A stretch of 64,000 nucleotides of DNA from Cochlodiniinecator piscidefendens (GTDB taxonomy: Bacteria; Pseudomonadota; Alphaproteobacteria; Rhodobacterales; Rhodobacteraceae): positions 88,344-152,343 of the forward strand of contig NZ_JAAOIE010000001.1 in the NCBI RefSeq assembly GCF_011326755.1, read 5' to 3'. Under the pieces are notes generated by a model that had not been told where the DNA came from, made no database searches, and saw only the letters and a list, made by a program, of their open reading frames with translations. Position numbers and translations under genes: made by a program. Each line of letters begins with the position of its first letter. Position 1 is the first letter of the stretch. Positions 16,859 to 25,895 of this stretch are shown piece after piece.

Positions 16859-18193
16859 ATGGATTTAACCAGCTTTTTACCCAGCTTTGGCGGGGCAAGC
16901 TTTACGATCATCGCCTTTGTTGTGGCTTTGTCCATCATTGTCGCAGTGCATGAATATGGGCATTATATTGTTGGGCGTTGGTCCGGTATCCACGCTGAGG
17001 TGTTTTCGCTTGGGTTTGGTCCGGTTTTGTTTTCCAGACATGATAAGCGCGGCACCAAATGGCAGATCGCTTTGCTTCCGTTTGGTGGATATGTGAAATT
17101 CATGGGCGACGCCAATGCCGCATCCGGCAAAGACGGCGAAGCAATGGAAGGCCTGTCTGAGACTGAACTGCGCCGCACAATGCACGGAGCACCTTTGTGG
17201 GCGCGGGCCGCGACTGTTGCGGCTGGCCCTGTGTTTAACTTTATCTTGTCGTTCTTTGTGTTCGCAGGCGTGTTTCTGTCCCAAGGTGTTGCGGTCGACC
17301 CGCTGACCATTGCATCTGTGCGTGATTATCCTGTGGCGTCCCAAGGCTTGCGCGTTGGCGATGAAGTTCTGTCCATCGCTGGGGTTTCCATTCCTGATGC
17401 TGAAAGCCTAACAGCCGTGAGTGAAACACTGCCCCAGCAGGCACTGCTAGATTACCAAGTGCGCCGTGACGGCGAAGACATCAACGTTAACGCACCGCAT
17501 CCATTTCCGCCGTTCGCATCGTCGATTCAGCCGCGTTCAGCCGCTGCCGAAGCGGGGATCATTCCAGGTGATGTGATTTTATCTGTTGATGGTGCGGACG
17601 TCGAAACATTCGAAGCGTTGCGCACCATCGTTGGGAACTCTGACGGTAATACGCTTTCGGTTTCTGTATGGCGTGAGGGAAACATCGAAGCCCTTACAAT
17701 GACACCAGAGCGTCGTGATCTACCGCTGGCGGATGGGTCTTTTGAAACCCGTTGGTTGATCGGGGTTACGGGTGGGTTGTTCTTTGATGTGCAAACCGAA
17801 ACACCCGGCATTGGCGAAGCGCTGATGGGTGGTGTGACGCAGACTTGGTTTGTGGTGAAGTCATCGCTGTCAGGTTTGTATCACATGGCTACGGGGGCTA
17901 TCAGTTCCTGCAACATTTCCGGACCCATTGGTATCGCGCAAAGTGCGGGTGATATGGCGAGCCTTGGATCGCAATCGTTCATTTGGTTTATTGCGTTGCT
18001 GTCCACAGCTGTTGGGTTACTGAACCTTTTCCCAATTCCAGTATTGGATGGCGGGCATCTCGTGTTTTATGCGTGGGAAGCGGTGACAGGTAAGCCACCC
18101 AACGACAAAGCCCTTCAGATTTTGATGACTATTGGATTGGCGTTGTTGCTGAGCTTGATGGTTTTTGCGCTCACCAATGACTTGTTCTGTTGA
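16859..18193 (+). CDS. rseP: RIP site-2 zinc protease RseP
   Basis: Inner-membrane metalloprotease that cuts anti-sigma factors and clears signal peptides. HEYGH at residues 31-35 supplies two zinc ligands and the catalytic Glu. RSAAAEAGIIPGDVILSVDG belongs to a PDZ domain, preceded by a first PDZ-like part. The C-terminal PIPVLDGGHLVFY is the third-ligand block. 444 aa, with 4 nt between dxr and its ATG. Its place before bamA is the usual proteobacterial order, linking envelope stress proteolysis with outer-membrane assembly. Confidence 0.95.
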   Translation: MDLTSFLPSFGGASFTIIAFVVALSIIVAVHEYGHYIVGRWSGIHAEVFSLGFGPVLFSRHDKRGTKWQIALLPFGGYVKFMGDANAASGKDGEAMEGLSETELRRTMHGAPLWARAATVAAGPVFNFILSFFVFAGVFLSQGVAVDPLTIASVRDYPVASQGLRVGDEVLSIAGVSIPDAESLTAVSETLPQQALLDYQVRRDGEDINVNAPHPFPPFASSIQPRSAAAEAGIIPGDVILSVDGADVETFEALRTIVGNSDGNTLSVSVWREGNIEALTMTPERRDLPLADGSFETRWLIGVTGGLFFDVQTETPGIGEALMGGVTQTWFVVKSSLSGLYHMATGAISSCNISGPIGIAQSAGDMASLGSQSFIWFIALLSTAVGLLNLFPIPVLDGGHLVFYAWEAVTGKPPNDKALQILMTIGLALLLSLMVFALTNDLFC

Positions 18194-18293
18194 GCAAACT
18201 TTAGGAAAATTTGAATTTTTCTGACACGGCATTGCCCTATTCCTGCCCCAATCTGGGGATACTCTGGAAACAGAGGAAATAAGGGGTAGGGCG

Positions 18294-18419
18294 ATGCAAG
18301 CTGTACAAAGTGGATACAAAGGGCTGTCTTTGTTGGTGGATCTGAATTCAGATCGGTTGATTTATTGCGCAACGATCTTTGGCGCTTTGCTATTAGGGGC
18401 GCTGGTCGGGTCACTCTGA
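18294..18419 (+). CDS. Small single-TM protein, 41 aa, between rseP and bamA
   Basis: The ATG at 18294 is preceded by AAGGGGTAGGG, a strong ribosome site. The product starts MQAVQSGYKGLSLLVDLNSD and ends in a hydrophobic run (FGALLLGALVGSL) after YCAT. A strong terminator follows. I recall similar tiny proteins in related genomes, but no function is known to me. It lies 100 nt after rseP and could be its own transcript or the end of the rseP unit. Confidence 0.65.
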   Translation: MQAVQSGYKGLSLLVDLNSDRLIYCATIFGALLLGALVGSL

Positions 18420-18445
18420 TCTTTTAAAATCAAACAGTTATTCAG

Positions 18446-18478
18446 CGCCGGTTTGCCAACAGTGGCAAACCGGCGTTT
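18446..18478 (+). terminator. Terminator between the small membrane gene and bamA
   Basis: CGCCGGTTTGCCA (18446-18458) pairs perfectly over 13 bp with TGGCAAACCGGCG (18463-18475), followed by TTTATCTGTTTT. It ends the pyrH-to-small-gene unit. A TTGACA at 18486-18491 with TATAGT at 18507-18512 (15-bp gap) may start bamA transcription, but the spacing is short. Confidence 0.85.
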
Positions 18479-18549
18479 ATCTGTTTTGACAAGACTTAGT
18501 AGAGGATATAGTGAGTCACCACTAGGGATGTGTTCTGGGACATAAATTG

Positions 18550-20910
18550 ATGACTGCTATTCGTTCAAAAGTATTGCACCGCAAACTCGGCCTAAAGGCG
18601 CATTTGCGCATGGGGGTAACTGCAGTTTTTTGTGTAATGTCAACAGCTTATGTTTATGCACCTCAACCTGTTATAGCGCAACAATACACTTTCAATACTG
18701 TTGAAATCACTGGCAACCAGCGGATTGAGGCCGCAACGATCCTATCTTACATTGGAATCGCCCGTGGTGAACGCGTGTCCGCGGCCCAATTGAATGACGG
18801 TTATCAGCGTCTTATTGAGAGTGGGTTGTTTGAAAACGTCGAATTGATCCCACAAGGTGGCCGTTTGGTAATCAATGTGGTTGAATTGCCGACCGTTAAC
18901 CGAATTAATATCGAAGGCAACAATCGTATTGATGATGATGCGTTGCTTCCTTTGCTTAGATCTGCGCCGCGTCGCGTATTTAACGCCACAATCGCAGAAG
19001 ACGACGCCGCTCGAATTACCCAAGCCTATGTTCAATCTGGGCGTCTAGCCGCGACTGTTGAACCACGGATCATTCGGCGTTCTGACAATCGTGTTGATCT
19101 CGTGTTTGAAGTTACCGAAGGACGGACCGTTGAAATCGAGCGGCTGAATTTTGTCGGAAACCGCGCCTATTCAGATCGCCGTTTGCGCAACGTTCTTCAG
19201 ACCAAACAGGCTGGAATTTTCCGTCAAATCCTCTCGAGCGACACATTCATCGCGGATCGTCTTGAGTTCGACCGCCAAGTCTTGTCAGATTTTTATAGCT
19301 CTCGTGGGTACATCGATTTCGAAATTCAGTCCGTGAACAGTGAACTGTCGCGTGAACGCGACGGTTTCTTTATCACTTTTAATATTCGTGAAGGTCAGCA
19401 ATTCAGCTTTGGTGAAATTACCACCAGCAGCAATTTGCCCGAAGTCGATATTGACCAGTTCCAAGAGGCACTGCGCACGCGCTCCGGGTCGACCTATTCC
19501 CCGATCGAGGTGGAAAACTCTATTTCGCGGCTAGAAGCCTTGGCGCTTCAGTTGGGTCTAAACTTCATTCGCATTGAGCCGCGTATCTCACGCAATGATC
19601 GCGATCTCACACTTGATGTTGAATATGTTCTGTCACGTGGCCCACGTGTTTTTGTTGAGCGTATCGATATTGAAGGCAACACCACCACTTTGGACCGCGT
19701 CGTGCGCAACCAATTCCGTTCTGTCGAGGGGGACCCCTTTAATCCGCGCGAAATTCGTGATGCCGCAGAACGTATTCGCGCAATCGGCTTTTTCTCAAAT
19801 GCTGAGGTGAACGCACGCGAAGGCTCGTCGCCTGATCAGGTTTTGGTTGATGTGAACGTCGAAGAGCAACCCACCGGTAGCCTGTCATTTGGGGCAAGTT
19901 ATTCGCAGGATGATGGCGTCGGGGTAAATGTTGGGTTTTCTGAGCGTAACTTCTTGGGACGGGGGCAAAGCATAGGTTTTAACGTTTCCACGGCAAGCAG
20001 CGATCAATCTTTTGAATTTAATTTTGCCGAGCCTAATTTGCTGGGTCGCGATCTGCGGGCAGGTATTCAACTATCGTATGATACCAGTGAAAATAGTAAC
20101 TCGGACTACTCTTCGCGTATTTCTAGAATATCTCCGACGCTTTCATTCCCGGTCGGCGAAAGAAGTCGACTGCAACTGAGATATGCGCTTCAGAACGCAA
20201 GCGTTTTCGATGTAGACGTCGGTGCTGCGATCCCGTCTCGGATCTTGCGGGCAGAGGAAGCGTTGGATGACCTTTGGACAAGTTCCATTGGCGCGACATA
20301 TAGCTTCGATTCACGCGCAACCGGACTTAGCCCAGATTCAGGCGTTGTGCTGCGTTTTGGTGCTGATATCGGTGGACTGGGTGGAGACCGTGAATTTGTT
20401 AAGCTAAACGCAGCGATTGGCGGTGAAACACGTATCTTTAACGGTGATGTTGCTTTGCGTGCTGAGTTTGAGGCAGGTGCATTGCACATGATTTCTGGCA
20501 ACAGCACGATTACGGAACGCTTTAGAATTGGCTCAAGATTACTGCGTGGCTTTGAGGCCAACGGCATTGGTCCACGTGACCTTGGCGCAACCAACCAGAA
20601 CGCTTTGGGCGGAAATTTCTTTGCTGTCGCACGGTTTGAGGCGGATTTCCCAATCGGTATTCCCGAAGAATACGGTGTGCGCGGCGGTCTGTTCCTTGAT
20701 GTTGGTTCGTTGTGGGGGCTGGATAATACCGAAGGCGCAGTCGCTGGGACATTTGTGGATGATAGCGCAAATCTACGTGCGGTTGTCGGGTTCTCTATCT
20801 TCTGGGAAACTCAATTAGGGCCGTTGCGCTTTAATTTCTCACATCCGCTGAAACAAGAAGACTATGACCGCGATCGCAGCTTTGACTTGACGATTTCGAC
20901 GACGTTCTAA
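18550..20910 (+). CDS. bamA: Outer membrane protein assembly factor BamA
   Basis: Core of the BAM machine that folds beta-barrels into the outer membrane. 786 aa from ATG 18550 (a TTG just before is an alternative). A signal peptide covers about the first 38 residues (CVMSTAYVYAPQPVIAQ). Five POTRA-like modules follow (for example NTVEITGNQRIEAATILSYI; VERIDIEGNTTTLDRVVRNQ), then the barrel from about residue 430 with GLGGDREFVKLN, FRIGSRLLRGFEANGIGPRD and a terminal aromatic residue (TISTTF). One base separates it from skp. Confidence 0.97.
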   Translation: MTAIRSKVLHRKLGLKAHLRMGVTAVFCVMSTAYVYAPQPVIAQQYTFNTVEITGNQRIEAATILSYIGIARGERVSAAQLNDGYQRLIESGLFENVELIPQGGRLVINVVELPTVNRINIEGNNRIDDDALLPLLRSAPRRVFNATIAEDDAARITQAYVQSGRLAATVEPRIIRRSDNRVDLVFEVTEGRTVEIERLNFVGNRAYSDRRLRNVLQTKQAGIFRQILSSDTFIADRLEFDRQVLSDFYSSRGYIDFEIQSVNSELSRERDGFFITFNIREGQQFSFGEITTSSNLPEVDIDQFQEALRTRSGSTYSPIEVENSISRLEALALQLGLNFIRIEPRISRNDRDLTLDVEYVLSRGPRVFVERIDIEGNTTTLDRVVRNQFRSVEGDPFNPREIRDAAERIRAIGFFSNAEVNAREGSSPDQVLVDVNVEEQPTGSLSFGASYSQDDGVGVNVGFSERNFLGRGQSIGFNVSTASSDQSFEFNFAEPNLLGRDLRAGIQLSYDTSENSNSDYSSRISRISPTLSFPVGERSRLQLRYALQNASVFDVDVGAAIPSRILRAEEALDDLWTSSIGATYSFDSRATGLSPDSGVVLRFGADIGGLGGDREFVKLNAAIGGETRIFNGDVALRAEFEAGALHMISGNSTITERFRIGSRLLRGFEANGIGPRDLGATNQNALGGNFFAVARFEADFPIGIPEEYGVRGGLFLDVGSLWGLDNTEGAVAGTFVDDSANLRAVVGFSIFWETQLGPLRFNFSHPLKQEDYDRDRSFDLTISTTF

Positions 20911-20911
20911 G

Positions 20912-21499
20912 ATGCGGTTTTTGCGCCAACTTCTGCTGATGTTTGTTGTGCCGATTTGGTTTGGCGCAACAAATGCGGCCGTTGGGCAAGTATTGACCGT
21001 TGATATTGAACGCGTTTTTTCACAGGCCGACAGTTGGCATACAGTGCTCGAGCAATTGGCAGCAGAAAGCGAAAACTTACGAGAGGAAAATGCGCAAATT
21101 GACCAGCAGCTTTCAACTGAAGAACAAGAGCTGACTGAGTTAAGAGCAACTTTAGATCTGACTGAATTCAGACGCATCGCGGATGATTTTGATCGCCGGG
21201 TTACCGAAATCAGAACCGCCCAAGCCGCCAAAGTACAACGCTTGGCGCGGCAACGCGAAGGTCTGAGACAATCTTTCTACACAGACATCATTCGTCCTGT
21301 ATTGGGCGAACTGGCTCAAGATCGTGGTGTTGATGTTATATTGGACCGGCGTTCTGTTTTACTTGTGGTACAGGACAGCGATATCACCGACGTCTTGATC
21401 GCTGAGATCAATCGCCGAGCATCTATCGAAGAACTGGATGCGATTGACCCTCAAAATTCCCCAGAAGACGCGCCAACTGTATCTACAACAGATGAGTAG
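20912..21499 (+). CDS. skp: OmpH/Skp-family periplasmic chaperone
   Basis: Holds unfolded outer-membrane proteins on their way to BamA. 195 aa with a signal peptide (MRFLRQLLLMFVVPIWFG...NAAVGQ). Mature start VLTVDIERVFSQADSW, then long charged helices (about residues 45-115; heptad-like LAAESENLREENAQIDQQLS) that form the tentacles. PVLGELAQDRGVDVILDRRS is family-typical. An acidic tail follows. Its place directly after bamA supports the call. Confidence 0.92.
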   Translation: MRFLRQLLLMFVVPIWFGATNAAVGQVLTVDIERVFSQADSWHTVLEQLAAESENLREENAQIDQQLSTEEQELTELRATLDLTEFRRIADDFDRRVTEIRTAQAAKVQRLARQREGLRQSFYTDIIRPVLGELAQDRGVDVILDRRSVLLVVQDSDITDVLIAEINRRASIEELDAIDPQNSPEDAPTVSTTDE

Positions 21500-21572
21500 A
21501 GGCATCTTGTTTTCAAATAACTGAGTTGTTACTCAGGGAGTGACACGCCCTTCTGCAAGAAAGGACCCAAAA

Positions 21573-22031
21573 ATGGCCGCGCAGATTACCGAAGCTGATC
21601 TAGACATCATTCAGCGGATTATCCCACATCGTTACCCTTTTCTGTTGATTGATAAGGTACGTGATATCGTTTCCAGCGAAAGCGCTGTTGGTATTAAAAA
21701 CGTCACCTACAATGAACCACAGTTTCAGGGGCATTTCCCCGGCGCGCCAATTTTCCCAGGTGTGATGATCATCGAGGCGATGGCGCAAACGGCTGCGGTT
21801 ATGGTTGGCGTTACGCTTGATTTGATTGATAAGCCTCTTTTGGTTTATTTCATGAGCGTGGATAAAACCAAATTCCGTCGTAAGGTTGTTCCGGGCGATG
21901 TTTTGGAACTGCACGTCAAAGTGAAACGCGCTGGCACAAAAATCTGGAAGTTCGAAGCAACGGCTAAGGTCGGTGACGAAGTTGCGGCGACAGCTGAATT
22001 CGCTGCGATGATTGACCTGTTGGAGGAATAA
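21573..22031 (+). CDS. fabZ: 3-hydroxyacyl-[ACP] dehydratase FabZ
   Basis: Dehydrates 3-hydroxyacyl-ACP in fatty-acid elongation; its substrate also feeds LpxA. The start at ATG 21573 (152 aa) is chosen because AGAAAGGA precedes it and [20 protein letters not shown] matches the family N-terminus; a GTG at 21540 would add 11 residues. Catalytic His is in [20 protein letters not shown] and the Glu is in that same block. Only 74 nt lie between skp and fabZ, leaving no room for lpxD. Confidence 0.96.
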   Translation: MAAQITEADLDIIQRIIPHRYPFLLIDKVRDIVSSESAVGIKNVTYNEPQFQGHFPGAPIFPGVMIIEAMAQTAAVMVGVTLDLIDKPLLVYFMSVDKTKFRRKVVPGDVLELHVKVKRAGTKIWKFEATAKVGDEVAATAEFAAMIDLLEE

Positions 22032-22036
22032 CCCAG

Positions 22037-22834
22037 ATGGGGATTCATCCAACCGCAAACATCCACGCGAGCGCCGTTGTCGAAGACGGCGCAACCATTG
22101 GTGAAAATGCCATCGTTGGCCCGTTCTGTGTGATCGGATCAGATGTTGTACTTGGCCCTCGGGTCGAAGTGAAAAGCCATGCCGTGGTCACAGGTTGCAC
22201 CGTGGTTGGTGAAGACACGGTAATTTTCCAGTTTGCCAGTGTTGGTGAAATTCCACAGGATCTGAAGTTCAAAGGTGAAAAAACGCGCCTTGAGATCGGA
22301 AAACGCAATCGCATTCGTGAAGGCGCGACCCTGAACACCGGAACCGAAGGCGGCGGTGGTCTTACCCGTGTGGGCGATGATTGTCTGTTTATGACGGGCG
22401 CACATGTGGGCCATGACGCCATTGTGGGGGATCGCGTTATCGTTGCGAACCAATCCGCGCTGGCAGGTCACTGTGTGGTTGCGGATGATGTGATTATTGG
22501 CGGGTTGTCCGGTATTCATCAGTTTGTTCGGATCGGTCGCGGTGCAATTATCGGCGCTGTCACAATGGTAACCAATGACGTCATTCCTTATGGGCTCGTT
22601 CAAGGGCCGCGCGGTTCACTTGATGGGCTCAACCTTGTTGGGTTGAAACGCAAAGGTGTAGCGCGCTCTGACATTACGGCGTTGCGTGCAGCATTTCAGA
22701 TGCTCGCACAAGGCGAGGGGGCGTTTATCGAACGTGTTAACCGTTTGGGCGGCGAAACCGATAGTGATTATGTGCAGGAAATCGTGCAATTCGTATTGGG
22801 CGATAGCGATCGTTCCTTCCTGACGCCGGGTTAA
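22037..22834 (+). CDS. lpxA: UDP-N-acetylglucosamine acyltransferase
   Basis: First step of lipid A synthesis. 265 aa. The N-terminal two thirds are left-handed beta-helix hexapeptides (IHPTANIHASAVVEDGATIG, ENAIVGPFCVIGSD). FMTGAHVGHDAIVG includes the catalytic His, and IHQFVRIGRGAIIGAVTMV follows. The C-terminal part is helical (NLVGLKRKGVARSDITALR). It starts 5 nt after fabZ and ends 3 nt before lpxI. Confidence 0.97.
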   Translation: MGIHPTANIHASAVVEDGATIGENAIVGPFCVIGSDVVLGPRVEVKSHAVVTGCTVVGEDTVIFQFASVGEIPQDLKFKGEKTRLEIGKRNRIREGATLNTGTEGGGGLTRVGDDCLFMTGAHVGHDAIVGDRVIVANQSALAGHCVVADDVIIGGLSGIHQFVRIGRGAIIGAVTMVTNDVIPYGLVQGPRGSLDGLNLVGLKRKGVARSDITALRAAFQMLAQGEGAFIERVNRLGGETDSDYVQEIVQFVLGDSDRSFLTPG

Positions 22835-22837
22835 TTT

Positions 22838-23659
22838 ATGTATGCAATTATCGCCGGGCAGGGCGTGCTGCCGTTGAATGTTGCGCAGGCTCTGCATGGA
22901 ACTGACACAACCTTTATATGGTGTTGTCTTGAGGGCTTTGAAAACGATGCGCCGTTTGATGCGGCGTTGATGGTTTTCAGAATTGAACAATTGGGAACCT
23001 TTCTATCAGAATTGAAATCGGCTGGGGTGACCAAAGTTTGTTTTGCCGGTGCTATGCATCGCCCCGCGCTTGATCCATCAGCGATAGATGCGGCCACGAT
23101 GCCGCTGGTGCCCCGCATGATGGCTGCACTACAGGCTGGCGACGATGGGGCGCTGCGCACCGTCATTCAGTTTTTTGAAGAGGCCGGTTTTTCTGTTGCG
23201 GCCCCGCACGAACTCGCCCGCGATCTTTTGCCTGCGTCTGGTGTGCTGACACAAAACGGCCCCAATGAGCGTGACCAGAACGACATCGCACGGGGGCATC
23301 AGGTGTTGGATGGTCTTGCTGCATTAGATCTTGGTCAAGGATGTGTGGTGCAGCAGGGGCAGGTGATCTCAATCGAAACCTTGCCCGGCACCGATTGGAT
23401 GCTGTCTCGACTTGCTGATGCACCTTTTGCGGCGCGGCCCAAACCTACAAACGGGCGCGGCGTTTTTGTCAAAAGACCAAAGGTTGGCCAGGACCTGCGC
23501 ATCGATATGCCGGTGATTGGCCCAAATACCGTCGAAGCGGTGAGCAATGCAGGGCTCGGTGGAATTGCGATCAAAGCGGGCGGTGTGATGGTGCTTGAGC
23601 GCGAAAAAACCGTTGAACTGGCGAACGCTGCTGGGTTGTTTATCTTGGTGCAGGATTGA
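22838..23659 (+). CDS. lpxI: UDP-2,3-diacylglucosamine diphosphatase LpxI (DUF1009)
   Basis: Makes lipid X from UDP-diacylglucosamine; alphaproteobacteria use LpxI instead of LpxH. 273 aa. It reads MYAIIAGQGVLPLNVAQAL at the start, CFAGAMHRPALDPSA, then the C-terminal DUF1009 part GQGCVVQQGQVISIETLPGT followed by DWML, VFVKRPKVGQDLRIDMPVIG and GLGGIAIKAGGVMVLER. Its last base overlaps lpxB's ATG. Confidence 0.94.
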   Translation: MYAIIAGQGVLPLNVAQALHGTDTTFIWCCLEGFENDAPFDAALMVFRIEQLGTFLSELKSAGVTKVCFAGAMHRPALDPSAIDAATMPLVPRMMAALQAGDDGALRTVIQFFEEAGFSVAAPHELARDLLPASGVLTQNGPNERDQNDIARGHQVLDGLAALDLGQGCVVQQGQVISIETLPGTDWMLSRLADAPFAARPKPTNGRGVFVKRPKVGQDLRIDMPVIGPNTVEAVSNAGLGGIAIKAGGVMVLEREKTVELANAAGLFILVQD

Positions 23660-24831
23660 TGCGGTTGTTTCTGATCGCTGGCGAAGCATCGGGGGATAAA
23701 CTTGGTGCGGCGTTGATGGTGGGGTTAAAGGCGCTACACCCTGAAATCGAATTCCTCGGCGTCGGTGGCCCATTGATGGAAGCCGAAGGTTTGCAAAGCC
23801 AATTTCCGATGACGGAGCTTTCGGTCATGGGGATTGCGGAAATTGCGCCGAAGTATTTTCATCTTAAACGCCGTATTCGTGAAACTGCTGAGGCCGCTAT
23901 TGCGGCAAGGCCAGATGCGGTGGTTTCGATAGATAGCCCTGATTTTTCGCTTCGTGTGGCCAAACTGATTAAACTGTCCAGTTCCATTCGAACCGTGCAT
24001 TACGTGGCCCCAACCGTTTGGGCATGGCGGCCTGAGCGCGCCGAAAAAATGGCGAAGGTCATTGATCAGGTTTTGGCGCTCTTCCCGTTTGAGCCCCCTT
24101 TTATGGAAGCCGCTGGGATGCGGTGCGACTTTGTTGGGCATCCAGTTGTGGCGGAACCCAAGGTAACGGTCGAGGAGGTGGCTGCGTTTCGCACGCAGTA
24201 TCAATTGGAAGATGATACGCCTTTGATCCTTGCGTTGCCCGGATCACGCAAGGGGGAGGTCTCGCGCCTCTCAGATGTGTTTGGTCAGGCGCTTTCTGAG
24301 GTTAAGCAAAAACACCCAAAGGCCCGTGTGGTGCTGCCCATGGCGCATGGCGTGGCGGGTATTGTGCCAGATTTGGTGCGCCATTGGCCGATCGAGCCAA
24401 TCCTACTCAATCCGACGGGGATGGATGTCATTGAATTTGCGATGCTCAAACGCGCAGCTTTTGCTGCAGCGGATGTTGCCTTGGCAGCGTCAGGCACCGT
24501 ATCACTTGAGCTCGCAGCCACCCAAACGCCGATGGTGATCGCTTATGATATGAATTGGATCACCCGTCAGATCGTTAAGCGCAAACTGCTGATCGATACT
24601 GTGACGTTGGTCAACATCGTTAGCGAAACGCGTGTTGTGCCTGAGTTTTTGGGCGAAAACTGTCAGCCAGCGCCAATTGCCCAAAGCCTGATTGAGACCT
24701 TAGCAGACCCATCGCAGCAACAAGACGCAATGAACGTGACAATGCAGCGTCTTGGTCAAAATGGAGCGGCCCCAGGCATCAGAGCAGCCCAAGCTGTCTT
24801 AGACGGCATTTACGACACCAAGAGTGATTAA
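23659..24831 (+). CDS. lpxB: Lipid-A-disaccharide synthase
   Basis: Joins lipid X and UDP-diacylglucosamine into the disaccharide. 390 aa, GT19 family. LFLIAGEASGDKLGAALM at the start, ISELSVMGIAEI-type block (TELSVMGIAEIAPKYFHLKR), YVAPTVWAWRPERAEKMAK, LPGSRKGEVSRL and AASGTVSLELAATQTPMVIA are all family marks. The ATG at 23659 shares a base with the lpxI stop; a TTG three bases earlier is possible. Last gene of the envelope row. Confidence 0.97.
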   Translation: MRLFLIAGEASGDKLGAALMVGLKALHPEIEFLGVGGPLMEAEGLQSQFPMTELSVMGIAEIAPKYFHLKRRIRETAEAAIAARPDAVVSIDSPDFSLRVAKLIKLSSSIRTVHYVAPTVWAWRPERAEKMAKVIDQVLALFPFEPPFMEAAGMRCDFVGHPVVAEPKVTVEEVAAFRTQYQLEDDTPLILALPGSRKGEVSRLSDVFGQALSEVKQKHPKARVVLPMAHGVAGIVPDLVRHWPIEPILLNPTGMDVIEFAMLKRAAFAAADVALAASGTVSLELAATQTPMVIAYDMNWITRQIVKRKLLIDTVTLVNIVSETRVVPEFLGENCQPAPIAQSLIETLADPSQQQDAMNVTMQRLGQNGAAPGIRAAQAVLDGIYDTKSD

Positions 24832-25335
24832 CTATCGTCGAAACAAACGATTATAGAGATTGATAGGCAGGCTTTTGCCCCGAGCCGACTTCGCGAATTT
24901 GGTCATTGAGTTCAGCAATTTGACGATTGTGCCGGTTATATTTTCTTCATCCAGTTACCAGCATCGTTCGGGCCTATCTGATCTTTTGTTACCAGAATAT
25001 TCGAGGGGATCTGGTCACGGTGGTCGAAAGCAATACCACATTGGGTTGATTAGGCCCCCGTAGATCTACGAAACGAAATCGCGTGTGCATGACTAAGCGG
25101 GTGAGTGGCGTGAGCTTTTCACAAGTTGCGAGGGCTGCGCAAGAAGTAGTCGCTGCCAGAATACGGGGCGAATTTAAGTCTCTAAAGTGGGTGAGGTTTA
25201 GTCTACCTTAGCTTCTAAGCCTACATTTGATATATTCAGCTGTTCAAATCGGCAGTTTGTTTTGGCTGATGAGGGCAGTGAGGGAGCTTGTCCACCGTAT
25301 GTGAACAACTTGATTGAATGGCCCTGTCGTATGTT
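24832..25335. other. 504-nt gap after lpxB with possible gene debris
   Basis: No intact gene. On the minus strand short protein-like pieces appear (NILVTKDQIGPNDAGNWMKK near 25000, and NRQIAELNDQIREVGSGQKP near 24900), in different frames and cut by stops. They might be remnants of older genes but I cannot name a family with any confidence. Confidence 0.3.
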
Positions 25336-25734
25336 TCAAAGTAATAGAAATGCTAGCATGTAACTTAGCAGCATAACGGCCCCAATCAAAGCTAACCAGC
25401 CGAGAACAAGATACAAATCCCTAAAGCGGTTAGCGAAGTGCTCATGCAGTTCTGCACGACCTCGATTTGGTTTGCGCCCTATGTGATCAAGTATCTGTGG
25501 AAAAATTGCTGCCGATACATGGGCGATACCGATCGGAAGCAGAAGAAAAATAATGCTAATACCAACAACACTGCCTGCCACGCCTAGACCTGTCCAAGCA
25601 TAAGAGGAAGCCTCAGTAATTGTCATTAAAATGACAGCAGTGCATAGCAATGTATTGAGGCCCATTAAGACCGCACCGATCCGCTGTACGGGGGTCTTTG
25701 GTGCCGACCTCGCAAGAAAATACAAAATACGCAT
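25336..25734 (-). CDS. Small integral membrane protein, unknown function
   Basis: 132 aa, not recognised. Three or four hydrophobic segments are visible: VLMGLNTLLCTAVILMTI, GLGVAGSVVGISIIFLLLPI and the C-terminal WLALIGAVMLLSYMLAFLLL. Between them lies a charged loop (DHIGRKPNRGRAELHEHFAN). AAGGAC precedes the ATG by about ten bases, which supports a real gene. It stands alone, with debris-like DNA downstream and a LysR gene further right. Confidence 0.6.
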   Translation of the reverse strand: MRILYFLARSAPKTPVQRIGAVLMGLNTLLCTAVILMTITEASSYAWTGLGVAGSVVGISIIFLLLPIGIAHVSAAIFPQILDHIGRKPNRGRAELHEHFANRFRDLYLVLGWLALIGAVMLLSYMLAFLLL

Positions 25735-25895
25735 GACATTAAAGTCCTTTATGGCTGTGGTGCATTGATGCCTTGTGTAGAATAGCGGTTATTGGCGAAA
25801 AACGCAGTATTTAGTGCTCTGGAATGTATAAACGATTTGCCCCCTAAATGCGGGTTGCATGAAACCGAAAGGGATCTGTTTTTCATACAAGCTAC

